DNA of 64,000 bases from Chlorokybus atmophyticus. Its lineage: Eukaryota > Streptophyta > Chlorokybophyceae > Chlorokybales > Chlorokybaceae. Shown here piece after piece: positions 1 through 11,945 of the stretch (the stretch's first letter is position 1; every line of letters starts with the position of its first letter). The notes below the pieces were generated by a model, which saw nothing but the letters and a program-made list of their open reading frames with translations, was not told where the DNA came from and did no database searches. Made by a program: the position numbers and the translations under genes. Location of the stretch: the NCBI GenBank assembly GCA_009103225.1, contig RHPI01003508.1, forward strand, positions 51,869-115,868. Reading direction: 5' to 3'.

Positions 1-32
1 CCACAGGCAAGGCAGTCATACTACCTTCTCCC

Positions 33-3000
33 TCACCCCTCCGCTTTCCTTCTTATCCTCTCCACATACTCTTCCACACTCTCCACCCTCTCCACCCCTC
101 CCCTCCTCACCGCATAAACCCTCCCCCCCTCCCCCTCTCCCTCCCCTTCCCCTTCTCCCTCCCCCGCCACACTCTCGATGAGGTGCTGGTCGTGCGACAC
201 CACCACGAGGGCGCCGGGGTACTGCGATAAAGCGGAGATGAGGGCGGACACGGACGCGAGGTCGAGGTGGTTGGAGGGCTCGTCCAGGAGGAGGAGGTGG
301 GGACGGGGGAAAACTGCACGAGGGTGGGTGAGTGGGTGTGTGCGCGTGAGCACTTGCACGTGCATGCGTGTGCTAGTGATCCCAGTTGACGCGAAGACTT
401 GAAACTCAACACTTATGCGCATGCAGACACTACTTCTTACTTACACTCACACGAGTCATAGCAGTACATACCTGTAGCAGCCAAAGCTACACGCACAGCT
501 TGGCCTCCAGACAGGGTGTCCAACCTTTGGACTGCACACACAGGCACCGATACAGTCACAAAATGGTATGCGACAATTCTCATTGTACCAACAATAGTCA
601 TGTTGAACCTGCCGGTAGTAACAGCCCTATGTTATCACGTACCTGCCAGGGGTCCCTTAATGCCAAACGACCCCAGGTGAGCCCTCATCTCCTGCTCCTT
701 AACGCCTGGGAACAGACTCATCAGATGCGACAGCGCCGTCTTACTGCTGCTGTTACCACAATCTACACCACCCTTTGCCAACTGGTCTACATGGTGCTGC
801 ATGAAGTAGCCTACGCGCGCCTGCACGGATGTAAGAAGGAGACAAGAATCCTTGAGTAATTGGTTCATGGAGTTGCCCAGTTGCATGTTAACCCAACATA
901 TTTCCTTCTTCTTCTTGCCTGGGAGTGGTGGGTCACAGTGCCTGAAGTGGGTTTCAGTTCTCCGGCCAGCAGCTTCATCAGCGTGGTTTTGCCGCTCCCG
1001 TTTGCCCCGATGATCGCCACTCTGGAGTTACGTGTGTATGTGCATGTGCATGTGTGTGAACAGCGGCTAACAACACGACGCTTTGAATATATGAAGCAGA
1101 TATTGCAGTGTAACACAGTCAACGTCAATGTCAATATTGAGCTCACTTTGCGCCCTCGTCAATGCGCATCGTCACACCCTTCAACACAGCCTGCTTGCCA
1201 CAGAGCTCGTTGTGAGATGCCGTGTCATTGCTCACTGCTAGTAGGTGTCTCACTCAATGTAAGGTTGAGTGAATGAAACAGCGGATGAGTCCCTTGATCA
1301 GGACTTGATAGTTAAGCATTTGTCACGGGTCTGATGCACGTGCGCACGCGTGCATCAGACCAGTGCGTGTGCGTGTGCGTGTGCGTGTGCGTGTGCGTGT
1401 GCGTGTGCGCGCGTGTATGTATGTGTATATATGTGTGTACACGCGCGCACACGTGGGCACACAGGCACACACGACCATGCATACGCATGCGCGTGCATAT
1501 ACACATACATGCGTGCACATGCATGCGTGCACGCACGCACACACTCCCTTCCCCACCCCACGCACCCCACGCACCCCACGCACACCCCCCCTCACCTTGC
1601 CCCCTCCCGCGTACGTGTACCCCGCGCCCTCCACCTCCACGATCGCGGTCCCCCCCCGCCTGAGCTCCTCGGGGGCCGCGAACGCGAACTTCACGACGGG
1701 GTCGGAGGACTCCACCTCGATCTCGGCGCGGGAGGAGTTGTGGTAGCCGGGACGGTCCTTTTATGTGATGAAGCAGTGAGCGAGTGAATGGGTGAGTGAG
1801 TGAAAGAGCACAAGAGCGCATGCATGTGCACACCCGCGCGCGCGCGCGCATACACGCACATGCGCAGCCAGTTGCATGCGCATTCGCACGCACATATCCT
1901 GTCACCCGCAAACACGAACACACACGCCCACGCCCACGCACGCACATGCACCCCAACACCCACCCACCCACCCACCCCAACTCACTCTATTCAGCTTGAA
2001 CTTGTGCCCCTTCTCGTTCCGCTCCATCCCCAGCCTCTCCAGCTTCTTCTTCCTGGACGCCACCATGCCGAGGCGGTTGTCGTCGCCGCTCTGGCGGGCG
2101 GCTTTGGTGCCCTCCGCGATCGACTTCTGGATGTGGGCCCTGCAGCAGGAAAGGGAAGAAGACGAAGAGAGAGTTTGCTGCCGACAACCCAATTGAACTG
2201 AGATGATACTGACACATACATGCGTGGGCCAGTGTGCGCATGCGAGCACACGCGCATGTGTGCGCAAGTGCATGTGCTTGCGTGCGGGTGCGTGCGTGTA
2301 GATACACACAAACACAACACATCTGGGCACATGCGCTCGCTCGCACGCACGCACGCGCACACGCGCACGCGCACGCCTCCCCCCTCCCCCCTTCCCCCCC
2401 TTCCCCCCCCTCACCTCTTCCTGTCATCATTCTCCTTCATCCTCCCCATACACCTCCTCTTCTCCTCCCTCTCCTTCTCATACTCCTCATAGTTCCCCGC
2501 ATGGTACTCCAGCCCCTTCTCCCTCAGCACCACGATCTCCTCCGCGACAGCGTTGAGGAAAGAGCGGTCGTGAGAGACCGTGACAACAGTACTCTCCAAG
2601 GATTGGAGGTAGGACTCCAGCCAGATGATGGCGGGGAGGTCCAGGTGGTTGGTCGGCTCGTCCAGGAGGAGGATGTCGGGGGGGTGGAAGAGGGCACGGG
2701 CTAAGGCGACGCGGAGGCGCCAGCCGCCTGAGGGGAGGGTGGGTGGGTGTGGGAGTGGGAGTGGGTGGGGGTGTGGGTGTGGGACACAGGAGCAGGTACA
2801 TGCACAGGTGCTCAACTGATCGTTGCACAGCCACGCACATGCATACGTTGACGTGTTAGTACGAGCAAGGATGCGTGCACGCACGCGCAGCGCGTGTGCG
2901 TGCACGCCCCCGCACACACTATAACCTAACCTGCTCACACACGCACGCACACGCGCTCGTACACCCACCTGACAACTGTGCCAGCGTGGAGTCCTGTTTC

Positions 3001-4159
3001 ACCAGCCCGAACCCCAGTCCCTTCAGGATCCGTCTCGCGCGCCCCTCCGACGCCTTCTCGTCCTCCTCTCCCCGCGCAGACAACGCCGCGTAGCACTCGC
3101 TGAGCTCCTCGTTGGCCTCAGACACGACACCAACCTACGTGTATCACATTGACACAACAATCTCACGAGTTCACTCACACCCTGTCCTTACACGTGTCGT
3201 CGGGACGCACTCGGCCTCATCCCGCGTGCGCTGCTCGCACTCGATCAGGCGCGTTCGGGCTTCGGCGCCGCGCAGACCGGAGCGCGCGGAAGCGATGCGC
3301 CGCGCCTCGCGCTCGGATTCTTGGAGTCTAACATTGAGGTGGACATGCTGATGTTGTATGTATGTGTCCAACACAATCGTAACAACAACAACTACTACTA
3401 TACCGCGCGAGTCGTATCTTGTGGAGAGCGACGGCGCATGCGTTGGCACTGGCAGTGTCCACAGCGGCCTGTGGTGTCATGTGACTTTGTGTTGTGTTGT
3501 GTGATGTGAGATTTGTGATTGTCTTGTTGCAGATTAACGTACCTGGAGGAGTTTCACTTCTGTGCGTAAGCGCACAGCCTCCTTGTCGGACTCGATCAGG
3601 ACTTGCACGGGAGTCTTGCTCACCTCCTCACCCTCGAGCTACACACACGCGCGCACACACAAGTGCAATGTGGACTTTGCCTTTGCATGCACCACTTGAC
3701 ACATGCAAACAAAACACGCATGCATAGCTTGCCTGATCCACGTACAGCACGCTCAAATGAGAAGGAAACCCCACGACATTGTTGTCTCCAAGCGCCTTCA
3801 GTAGTGTGGTCTTCCCTACAGCATACTACAGGTCAGCATCCATTACTATCAAACAACGTGCATTGGTAGAAATTAACCAACCTGTGCCGTTTGTGCCCAC
3901 AAGGCCGTAATGAGTGCCATGCTTGAGCTGCAAGTGCGCATCGGATATCAACTCCCGGTCGCCGATAGACACCGATAGACCCCTGTGGACAGCGCAGATA
4001 TCACACTTTTGTGTATATGTGTAAGCAGAGTTGTGGAGGTGGAGTGTGTGCGTGTCATCTCTCATGCCTTAGGTCCACGTCCTTGTGGTTTGGCTGCACC
4101 GTCTCCGTGTGGAAGCGCGACTGCTGCGACACCGCAACCACCTGCGCCGACGCCGCCAT
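33..4159 (-). CDS. ABCF: ABC-F family ATPase with two nucleotide-binding domains
   Basis: Soluble twin-ATPase of the ABC-F class; family members act on ribosomes and translation rather than in transport, and no membrane segment is seen. I rebuilt 14 exons on the minus strand, in coding order: 4159-4068, 3982-3882, 3815-3733, 3638-3543, 3347-3192, 3116-2969, 2727-2415, 2139-1986, 1757-1596, 1205-1147, 1021-919, 820-643, 531-472, 313-33; phases close and give about 661 residues. NBD1 shows Walker A GTNGTGKTT (about residue 65), LSGGW (about 225) and Walker [16 protein letters not shown]2 shows GANGSGKTT (about 460), LSGGQ (about 552) and [12 protein letters not shown], then the SHDQH switch. 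The linker between them is charged. Oddities: a Gly-Glu repeat lies in NBD2 just after the switch histidine, and three introns use GC donors. The start ATG at 4159 is the first in frame before the conserved SRFH block; a more 5' start is possible. Divergent from ALG2. Confidence 0.92.
1330..1412. repeat. Intronic hairpin followed by a (GTGTGC)n tract
   Basis: Inside the ABCF intron at 1206-1595. Positions 1330-1340 and 1349-1359 are exact 11-bp inverted arms around an 8-nt spacer, immediately followed by about 48 nt of GTGTGC hexamers. The combination is alternating purine-pyrimidine throughout. It produces long spurious ORFs on both strands which I do not regard as genes. Confidence 0.8.
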
Positions 4160-5165
4160 CGCAACCACCGCCGCCGCCGCCGCCGCCGCCACGCCAACGG
4201 CAACGCCAGTGACAACCACGATCACAGCCACGCCAACTGCAACTTCACCGTTCAGGTCTGGTACGGATACACCCTGTACCCGTACAAGTGCAAGCTATAC
4301 ATAATAATTACATGATGGTTGCATTACATGGCACAAACAGCATGGAGAATGGTGCACAATTGTATGTGTGTAACTTACAGTACGCAGAGTAGTGTATGTG
4401 TGTAACCTACGTGTAGCTGTCATCGCCGGCCACTGATTATGAGTCGCTTAGTGTTGCAATAGTAAGCGACTTTGCCCTTAGATACCAATGCAGCTCGTAA
4501 CCCCCCGTTCATTGGATAGCTAAATGTTTTACAAATATTGAAGGGCCATGATAACGCAAATGTGTACATTTGTAAGTTGGGCTGTCATTGCAATTGAAGA
4601 ACCTCCCTGTTTAAACGTTTATCCAATATTGTAATATTAAACATTCGTAAAAGATTCAATTTTGGTGTTACATACCTGTCACAGTTTATGCTTTTGCTCT
4701 CTGATTATATTAGCGGGTATTGATGTGGGTTAGCGCATAAGCAATTACCTTGTCTAAAGACATTATTATTTTTTAAAAGGTTTACTATCACAAATGATGA
4801 GCATTGTATTTAATGAACTGCAATGAAATGTTGCACGATAAGTGTAGTTTTTTATGATTGATAAATAAAGTACTTTGTAACAGCAAGTTTATCCGACGTA
4901 CTTGCTGTCACTTGTTCATAGCATGCACAATAAAGTACACATCGACTTACGTAATCATAAATATAAGCAATAAGCGCAATGAACAAAGAGGCACTTATGC
5001 AAGCAAAGAGGCATATATATGAGTTAAAACTTAAGAGCCTCTTTACGCTGCTCTCCACTCCGTGTCCTTTGCTATCTTCAAGTTGTCTATCCTCTTCAGT
5101 ACCCTTTTCTGATATTTCAGGCATGGTCAACTTCGTTTGGTTCGTCATGAACTCCGATCCGATAG
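4160..5165. other. AT-rich intergenic DNA between ABCF and ALG2
   Basis: From about 4290 the composition drops to AT-rich, unlike the flanking exons and introns. No ORF with splice signals or recognisable protein motifs was found. The divergent promoters of ABCF and ALG2 should lie at its two edges, but I cannot point to a specific element. Confidence 0.6.
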
Positions 5166-5790
5166 CTACACAAACAAACGCTACATTTTTTTCTACACTG
5201 TTCTGATTTCATACAGAAGGCAGGCAGGGTCAACATAATTGAGTTCTGAAATCAAATGTGATTGCTACACAAGCATAGGCCGTTTTTGGGTTATGAGATG
5301 TTTGAATCGCCTTTCTTCATTTTGTTGGTTTTAAGGCTTCAGTTTAATAATTTGGAATCCCACCCCCTTTCAGGAAAAAGATATCATGGTTACACAAGCA
5401 AGCAGGGTCAACATAATTGAGTTCTGAAATCAAATGTGATTGCTACACAAGCAAATAGGCCGTTTTTGGGTTATGAGATGTTTGAATCGCCTCTCTTCAT
5501 TTTGCTGGTTTTTGGGCTTCAGTTTAATAATTTGGAATCCCACCCCCTTTCAGGAAAAAGATATCATGGTTACACAAGCAAACCCTACCCTCTTCGGTAC
5601 ACTATTCTAACTTTCAAAAACGAAAGGCAGCTAGGGTTAATATCGTTTGGCCCTTCCTGAACCGGAGATGATTGTTACACAAGCAAAGAGGCATTTCTTA
5701 GGTTATGAAATCTTAGAATCGCCTCTCTTCCTTTTTTTTTTTAACTACCGGTTTAATCCGGACTCTCACCCCCTTTCAGGATTAAACCGC
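5166..5790. repeat. Tandem array of a ~180-230 bp AT-rich unit
   Basis: A block beginning GGGTCAACATAATTGAG at 5227 recurs nearly identically at 5405 (period about 178 bp), and a more diverged third copy starts near 5634. A short leader (ACACTGTTCTGATTTC-like, 5170-5226) reappears before the third copy at 5582-5633, so the full ancestral unit is nearer 230 bp. Each copy contains a TACACAAGCAAA-like motif and ends near CCCCCTTTCAGGA. No coding potential. Confidence 0.8.
5750..5789. other. 11-bp inverted repeat / hairpin
   Basis: CGGTTTAATCC at about 5750-5760 is matched by its exact complement GGATTAAACCG at about 5779-5789, with an 18-nt loop. It sits in the last copy of the AT-rich tandem array, which carries poly-T just upstream. 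Could be a cruciform or the end of a small mobile element; nothing decides between these. Confidence 0.5.
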
Positions 5791-5864
5791 AGGGGAAGGC
5801 ACTTAAGCCCCCCTCCAAACTAGCAGCGGACCGCTGATTTGCGCTCGGAGAGGCGACCGACGGG

Positions 5865-5928
5865 AGACTTGAACTCGGGTCGATCTCCCACGCACGGAAG
5901 CCAATAACCCACTGGGCTACTGCTCCGC
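5865..5928 (-). other. tRNA-like sequence, probably a tRNA-derived relic
   Basis: Read on the minus strand, the stretch has an A-box-like TAGCCCAGTGGGT with a good AGCC/GGCT D stem, and a B-box-like GAGTTCAAGTCTC with a canonical T loop. The anticodon arm pairs only four bases and the T and acceptor stems do not close. I therefore read it as a tRNA-derived element (SINE-like) or decayed tRNA, not a functional tRNA gene. Confidence 0.3.
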
Positions 5929-6110
5929 GGTGGTGACAGTCGTTTTGGTGTGCTTAGTGTCAAGGTTTTTGGCATTGGCGGCGAGGTGGTTGGCGGTGGG
6001 CGAGGCATGGTGGAGGCGGCGGGCGCCGTCGTTGGTTGTGTAGCGTTCGAGCGTGGCTCCTGACCTGGTCTGCTCTGGTGTTCTGTTGCAGCATTGACAG
6101 CCTGCCGGGC

Positions 6111-9100
6111 ATGAGGACCAGGCCGCTGCCGCTGAGCCGCAGGGGAGGCCGGCCGCCTCCTGACGGAGAAGGACGAGGACGAGGAAAAGGAGAAAGAGGA
6201 GGAGGAGGAGGAGGCAATAAAGCTCTTGCTGGCGACTCTTGTCCTCCATTGCGCGTCGCGATCTGCCACCCAGACCTTGGCATTGGTAGAGACAACTAAA
6301 CACCAACCAACTGCAGTGCAAGTGCTGCTTAACTTTTTGGGTTACGGACTAGGGTTTCAAGCAAGCGATTTGATTTACAGTATGCAGTGAGTCTCTCATG
6401 TATGCGTTTGAAACATGCATGTTAACTGCATGACTACTCTGCCCAACGCAACATGCATTGATTACAGACACGCAAGCAAATGCACATGCGCACACGCACA
6501 GGTACACACACCACCACCCACACGCACACACATGCGCAGTATTGATTAAAGTTACACAAAACCCGTATTGCCCTCGTGAGAACCTCGTGCAGTGACATAC
6601 ACAATGAACAACTTGCATGCATCAAATCCTTGCCTCTGTCAGGCGGCGCAGAGCGGTTGATCGTGGACGCGGCGATGGAATTGCGTGCGCGAGGTCACTC
6701 CGTCACCGTCTTCACCGCGCATCACGACCCTAGCCACTGTTTTGAAGAAACACTGTCTGGTAAACGCACGCACGTGTGCATGCATCGTTACACACATGCA
6801 CGCTTGCATGTGCGTACGTGCGTGCACGCACGCACACCCACCCTCACATATGCGCATGCAACACACATGCACATACATGCATCTGCATGCACACGTGCGC
6901 ACACACGCATGTGCCAATGTGTGCATGCACGTTAACAAACATACACGTGCATACATATGCACACACGAGCTCACACGCGCTCGCACGTGTCCGTGTGCAT
7001 ATGGACATGCACCAACACACACGTGCATACAACACGCACACGCATGCAAATCTGTGTATACCCACCCGCATGTACGCATACTCGCTCTTGACACATTACT
7101 GAATCTCTCCTTGACTCCAACCCAACACTCCCCCCGCCGCAGGCGCTTTCCCTGTCCGCGTCTTCGGCGACTTCCTCCCCCGCTCCCTCTTCGGCCGCCT
7201 CCACGCCCTCTGCGCCTACATACGCTGCGCCTACGTCGCGTGGGCCCTCGTGCTCACAACACTCTTCCACCACGACGCGTTCGACGTGGCACTCGTCGAC
7301 CAAGTGTCGGCGGCGATACCGATACTGAGACTCACGGGCGCAAAGGTGGGTGGAAATGGTGTTGGGTGTCGTGTGTCATGGTACTGTGTCATGGTACTCT
7401 ATGTTGAATCGTTGGTTGTTTCTCTGTTTGAAGCCAGATTCTGTTCTACTGCCATTTCCCAGACTTGCTGCTTGTGCAAAAGAGATCGTGGCTGAGGTCG
7501 CTTTATAGGGCGCCACTAAACTGGTGGGAAGAGACAACAACAGGTGCATACTCATGCATGTGTACAACAACCCATTACATATACACATGCGCATGTATAC
7601 CCAAGCGCGTGTGTGGCGGGCAACTTGTACACTTGTGTCAGTGTATGCACGTGCGTGTACGCACTGCATGTGCATGCGTCCGTGCGCACATGCTTGTGCG
7701 TGCGTGTGCGTGTATCTGTGCATGTGTAGGTGTATGTGCATGCGTGTGTGTACATGTATGCGTCTGTTGCAACATTACATCCACTCTCCTCGCAGCCCCA
7801 AACATACCAACAACCCTCTCCCCCACAGGCCTGGCCGATGCCATCCTCGTGAACAGCTCCTTCACCAAGTCCACCTTCGCCGCGACATTCGTGCGTCTGC
7901 ACAAGCGCGGCGTCGAGCCCGAGGTTCTCTTCCCCGCCGTCGATCCGTCGCAGTTCGACACACACAATGTCGGCGTCGAACTGCACGCACGAGCACAAGT
8001 GGACGGGGCTATGGAGGGGTCGCTCCCGAACGGCATCGACCCATCATCGCAGTAAGTTGGGTTTGAGGATAATGGGTTGCATGACCTTCCTGTGTGTGTG
8101 CAAGTGCGTGTATGTGAATGGTGCTTACTGTTGCTTCGCCACATGAAGTGCGCACATATGATATATCATCCCCCTTTTTACTAAACTATTGTTTGCAACT
8201 GGTCTGGATTCTCGTCGGGTTGTTTCCATTTGTTTTTGTTCCTTGTGTTTTCTGTATTATCTCCTGTAAACCCACGTCTTTTCACCCACTGCGTATGTTG
8301 TTTTCTTTGTCACTTAGCGCCGTGTGTTTGTTTTGCGAGCAGGCGCATATTCCTCTCAATCAATCGTTTCGAGCGCAAGAAGAACATTGGCCTTGCGATC
8401 GAAGCGTTCGCTCGCCTGCAGGCCAGTTTGCCTCCTGACCGCGCACGCGAGCTTGCCCCGCAGCTGCGCCTCGTCATCGCCGGTGAGAAGAAACAGGATT
8501 GCTGGGGTATGACATGGTTATTGCAGCATGAAACGCAGGTCTCTACATAAACACTTATACGCACACATACACGCACGCCCGAACAGAGGACTTGGTGGGT
8601 CTGTTCTATGGTTATGAGATTATGCATGCACAATTATTCGCAGATGAGAGAGCGGCATCATGCTTGATTTGTGGACATTATGCCATCCACATCAAAGGCC
8701 CGTGCGTTTGTTTGACCTGGATGTTCTCTCAGGTGGTTACGACCCCCGCGTGGTGGAGAACAGGCAGGTCCTGGAGGAGCTAAAGGCTTTGGTGGATAGG
8801 CTGGGAGTGGGAGACAGAGTGGTGTTCCTGCCATCGTTCTCGACGGAGATGAAAGGGAGGCTGCTGGCCGCCTGCTGCTGCGTCGTCTATACACCGGAGG
8901 TAAGACAGTATCGGCGTGTGTGGGTCAGTGTGTGCTTACGTGTGTGTGTGTGTGTGTGTGTGTGCGTGTGCGCGCACTTGCATCTGCGCGCTTGTGTCTG
9001 TTTGTGCACGCACCTGCACGCGCGCGCACGTGCGTGCATGCTGCACACAAACACGCACACGCGCACATACATACATACATGTACATAGAGTTATGCACAA

Positions 9101-9471
9101 TGACATACATGCCCATACAGCTTAACCAAGTCATCATACTTACACACACGCATGTGCAGAATGAGCATTTTGGGATGGTGCCATTGGAGGCCATGGCGTC
9201 GCGCAGGCCCGTGATAGCGTGCGGGAGCGGCGGCCCGGTTGAGAGCATCATAGACGGCGAGACGGGTTTCCTATGCCACTCCAGTCCGGACCACTTTGCC
9301 CGCGCGATGCTGAAGCTGCTGGATGACAAGGTGTCGCGCGACATGGGCGAGAAGGCACGCGCGCGCGTCGTGAATAAGTTCTCGAGAGGGGTGTTCGGGG
9401 CGAAACTGGAGGCGGCTGTGCTTCAGTTGTGTGGGAGACAGACAGGCTTGCAACAAAGAGGACGAATGTAG
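6111..9471 (+). CDS. ALG2: ALG2, GDP-mannose:Man1GlcNAc2-PP-dolichol mannosyltransferase
   Basis: Cytosolic-face ER enzyme of the GT4 family that adds the second and third mannose to the lipid-linked N-glycan precursor. Eight exons: 6111-6285, 6643-6759, 7143-7345, 7438-7543, 7829-8051, 8343-8482, 8733-8899, 9160-9471; phases close, giving about 480 residues. Diagnostic stretches: HPDLGIGGAERL near the N terminus, FYCHFPDLLL, WWEETTTGLADAILVNSSFT, FLSINRFERKKNI, and the GT4 EX7E motif in EHFGMVPLEAM followed by ACGSGGPVES. 6111 is the first ATG in the opening frame and gives a Gly/Arg-rich leader of about 50 residues; a splice-acceptor-like TTCTGTTGCAG at 6081-6091 leaves room for an upstream first exon. 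Introns are TG/CA rich. A decayed copy of exon 5 lies at 26406-26625. Identity is secure; only the N terminus is uncertain. Confidence 0.95.
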
Positions 9472-10102
9472 CACAAAGGACACGCGTGCGCATGTGCGTG
9501 TCTTTTTGTACAAAGAATTCGATGCGATGTGGGTGACATGTGTGCGTGTGCGTGTGTATACTAGAGATGGCATGCTACAATGTGTACAAAGATCGTATGC
9601 TGCATATGCTGCATGCATGGAGTGTGTGTGAGGACAGTTGCAAGCAAGGATACGGCCCAGAACACCTTGTAGCATTGTGAGGGATATGAACCAATGCCAG
9701 CACGCGAGGTTACTAGTGAGTTCAATCATGTGTAGTCCACGCAGTATGCCCATATGTTTGGCCATAACTACGCAAGACCATTATTATGATAACTAATATG
9801 CAAAGTTTGTGAAGAACACTCAGAATGCGGAACAATGCTGGAAAGGCGCACAGACAAGCGCCTAGAAAAATATATACATAATGCATGAATAGCCTTGAAT
9901 ATGAACACCAACGAAGATGTCATGAGTTGACACATCAGCGTGGGCTTATACCTTATCCAAATACCTGCATAAGGAGGTATGGATGCGAAATGATACAACT
10001 CGTGATTGTCATGGAATCATCATTCATTGAATGTTTACCGTATGTCATCGACCCCCCAACCCACCCACCCTTAATACAACACCCTCCATTCATTTTTGAG
10101 GG
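9472..10102. other. 3' flank of ALG2, no gene seen
   Basis: About 630 bp between the ALG2 stop and the assembly gap. Contains a TG-rich patch (9480-9560) and then more AT-rich DNA. No ORF with plausible splice signals or conserved motifs on either strand. Confidence 0.6.
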
Positions 10103-10366
10103 NNNNNNNNNNNNNNNNNNNNNNNNNNNNNNNNNNNNNNNNNNNNNNNNNNNNNNNNNNNNNNNNNNNNNNNNNNNNNNNNNNNNNNNNNNNNNNNNNN
10201 NNNNNNNNNNNNNNNNNNNNNNNNNNNNNNNNNNNNNNNNNNNNNNNNNNNNNNNNNNNNNNNNNNNNNNNNNNNNNNNNNNNNNNNNNNNNNNNNNNNN
10301 NNNNNNNNNNNNNNNNNNNNNNNNNNNNNNNNNNNNNNNNNNNNNNNNNNNNNNNNNNNNNNNNNN
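10103..10366. other. Assembly gap (run of N)
   Basis: 264 undetermined bases. True length and content are unknown, so repeats or exons here cannot be judged. Open frames across it in the raw translation are artefacts. Confidence 0.99.
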
Positions 10367-10471
10367 GGGGCGGGGGGTGCTTTGTGTGTAAGAAAATCTT
10401 TCTCTACTAACAGCAAAATCGTCACACCAAGCTATGCACTGTCATCCTTGCCTATCATTGCACAAGCATAC

Positions 10472-10740
10472 TCACACGCATGTCAGCGGCATGCAAGCAC
10501 GCCTACACAACAACACTGCCGCAGCTGCCAGCACAGCGTCCGCTTCCGCTGTTGGCGCCGCCGTCTGGACCGGACCCCAGCCTGGTACTGCCGCTACGAC
10601 TGCCGCCCCCCGCTCCAGGATGGTGATGCCCTGGGCGCGCTGCAGCGCGCAAGACACGCGCTGCCGGTACAGAGCCAAGTAGCCCGATAGCCTGCGCAAT
10701 GGCAGGTCACGTGCAGCCAGTGCCCTCCTAGCGCATGTGT
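10472..10740 (-). CDS. Possible coding exon, unknown
   Basis: The minus strand stays open for about 85 codons with GC-rich codons and Ala/Arg/Leu-rich residues (includes LSGYLALYRQRVSCALQRAQ), ending in a stop near 10472. There is no ATG at its start, so it would have to be a terminal exon of a gene whose remainder is not visible. No family was recognised. It may equally be chance in GC-rich DNA. Confidence 0.2.
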
Positions 10741-11119
10741 AAAGGGGGGCTATGACAATGTATGACGATGAAATACAACATTTAGAATATCAAAAGTGAT
10801 AGTACGATTACAGCATTGCACTTATTGTACACTCCGGGCAATGTGACCCTAACCCAATAGCGCCAACACTTTACATTAGGTATGTAAGACTCCATAATCA
10901 CTCAACACCTGACCCGATGCGAACTTCAATACAGGTGACAAGCTCATTACAACATTGCCTTACAATATGCAATGCTATTCACGCACAACTTCTGCCTTCG
11001 TGCATTGGTGTTGACACATGATTTGAGACTTCCCGAATCTTTATTGGTGTGCATCCACAATTGCATACAGACTGTTTGCACGGGCTTTTCGTGGCAGTGG
11101 TAGACGTAGAGGTAGACGT

Positions 11120-11232
11120 AGAGGAGTGGTTCGGAAAGGTAAAGGTTGTGCTGAGAACGATTGTGACCTCACGCGTGGCATCACGCGCATCTTCACCACA
11201 ACCGCTTCCACCTTTCCAACCCACTCCTCTGC
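11120..11232. repeat. Imperfect inverted duplication (~55 bp arms)
   Basis: The arm starting AGAGGAGTGGTTCGGAAAGG at 11120 reappears in reverse complement ending at 11231 as AGAGGAGTGGGTTGGAAAGG. Similarity continues inward through a GGTTGTG block to a centre around ACGCGTGGCATCACGCG at about 11171-11187. Because both arms stay open, the plus strand encodes VEEWFGKVKVV and the minus strand the similar AEEWVGKVEAVV. Confidence 0.7.
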
Positions 11233-11407
11233 ATCAAGCCCAGCATAGAATCTATACGCAATTGTGCTCACCAATGCAACTAATGCTCACCAATGCAACT
11301 ATCACAGGGGGACCAGCGCCTTGTGCGCATAATGGCATGAACCTAGGTTCTGTCCAAGTAGTAGGCTTGCTGCTCGCATGCGTACAGATCACACATACTC
11401 CAAAAGA

Positions 11408-11945
11408 TTATGATGATGATGCCTTCTCCAGCAAGTCTACCTTCACTTCCCCTTTCTCACCCTCGCCGCTGTGTCTACCAAATGGTGTTGTGTTAAGAAA
11501 CTTGGACGACTTCAGCCTGAAGGGCGTCCGAGGATCCTTTTGGTAATACCAAGAGGAGGAAAGCTCATACAGAGAGGCCAAAGGAGAATAGAGCACGTAT
11601 CCCGTAGCTCTGGCAATGCAAATCTCATGTACCGATACCTGTCTTCGAGCGAAGCCTGTGTTGCCCTTGTATGATGCAGCCATGGCATGGTGGGTAAGGC
11701 TGTAGTCTTCCTCAAGCTTGGCATACAGCAAACCATCGCCTCGGAGGGGGAGGCACCTTTGTTGTGAAACTTGTCAAGTCATTTCTGATTTCTTGATGCC
11801 AATGAAGAACTCCCAGCTGGACTTCCACAACCGTTCTACTGCGCAATGCTCCGCAACATGCCTTGTGGCACAGCGTGAACCCGAAGTCACACGCACACGG
11901 CTTGTGTACATGCGTACTTGCACTTCCAGCTACCTCTTTGCTTAG
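11408..11945 (-). CDS. Possible minus-strand gene or remnant, unknown product
   Basis: A 107-codon frame (11408-11731) ends in KVDLLEKASSS and includes ALPELRD-free, protein-like residues such as SLYELSSSWYYQKDP. Immediately upstream another short frame (about 11775-11905) includes AVERLWKSSWEFFIGIKKSE and would join only across a frame change or an unrecognised intron. No family is recognised. Either a spliced gene whose intron I cannot place or a decayed one; the 5' end runs into the 117-bp tandem repeat. Confidence 0.25.

Noticed and set aside
1312-1980. 222-codon minus-strand ORF full of Cys/Val/Arg/His
   Set aside because: It is translation of GTGTGC-type intron repeats crossing an ABCF exon in another frame; the real exon 1596-1757 is in a different frame with conserved residues.
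5820-6321. Minus-strand Ser/Pro/Arg ORFs of 111-149 codons
   Set aside because: Shadows of ALG2 exon 1 and of the tRNA-like element; no splice context.
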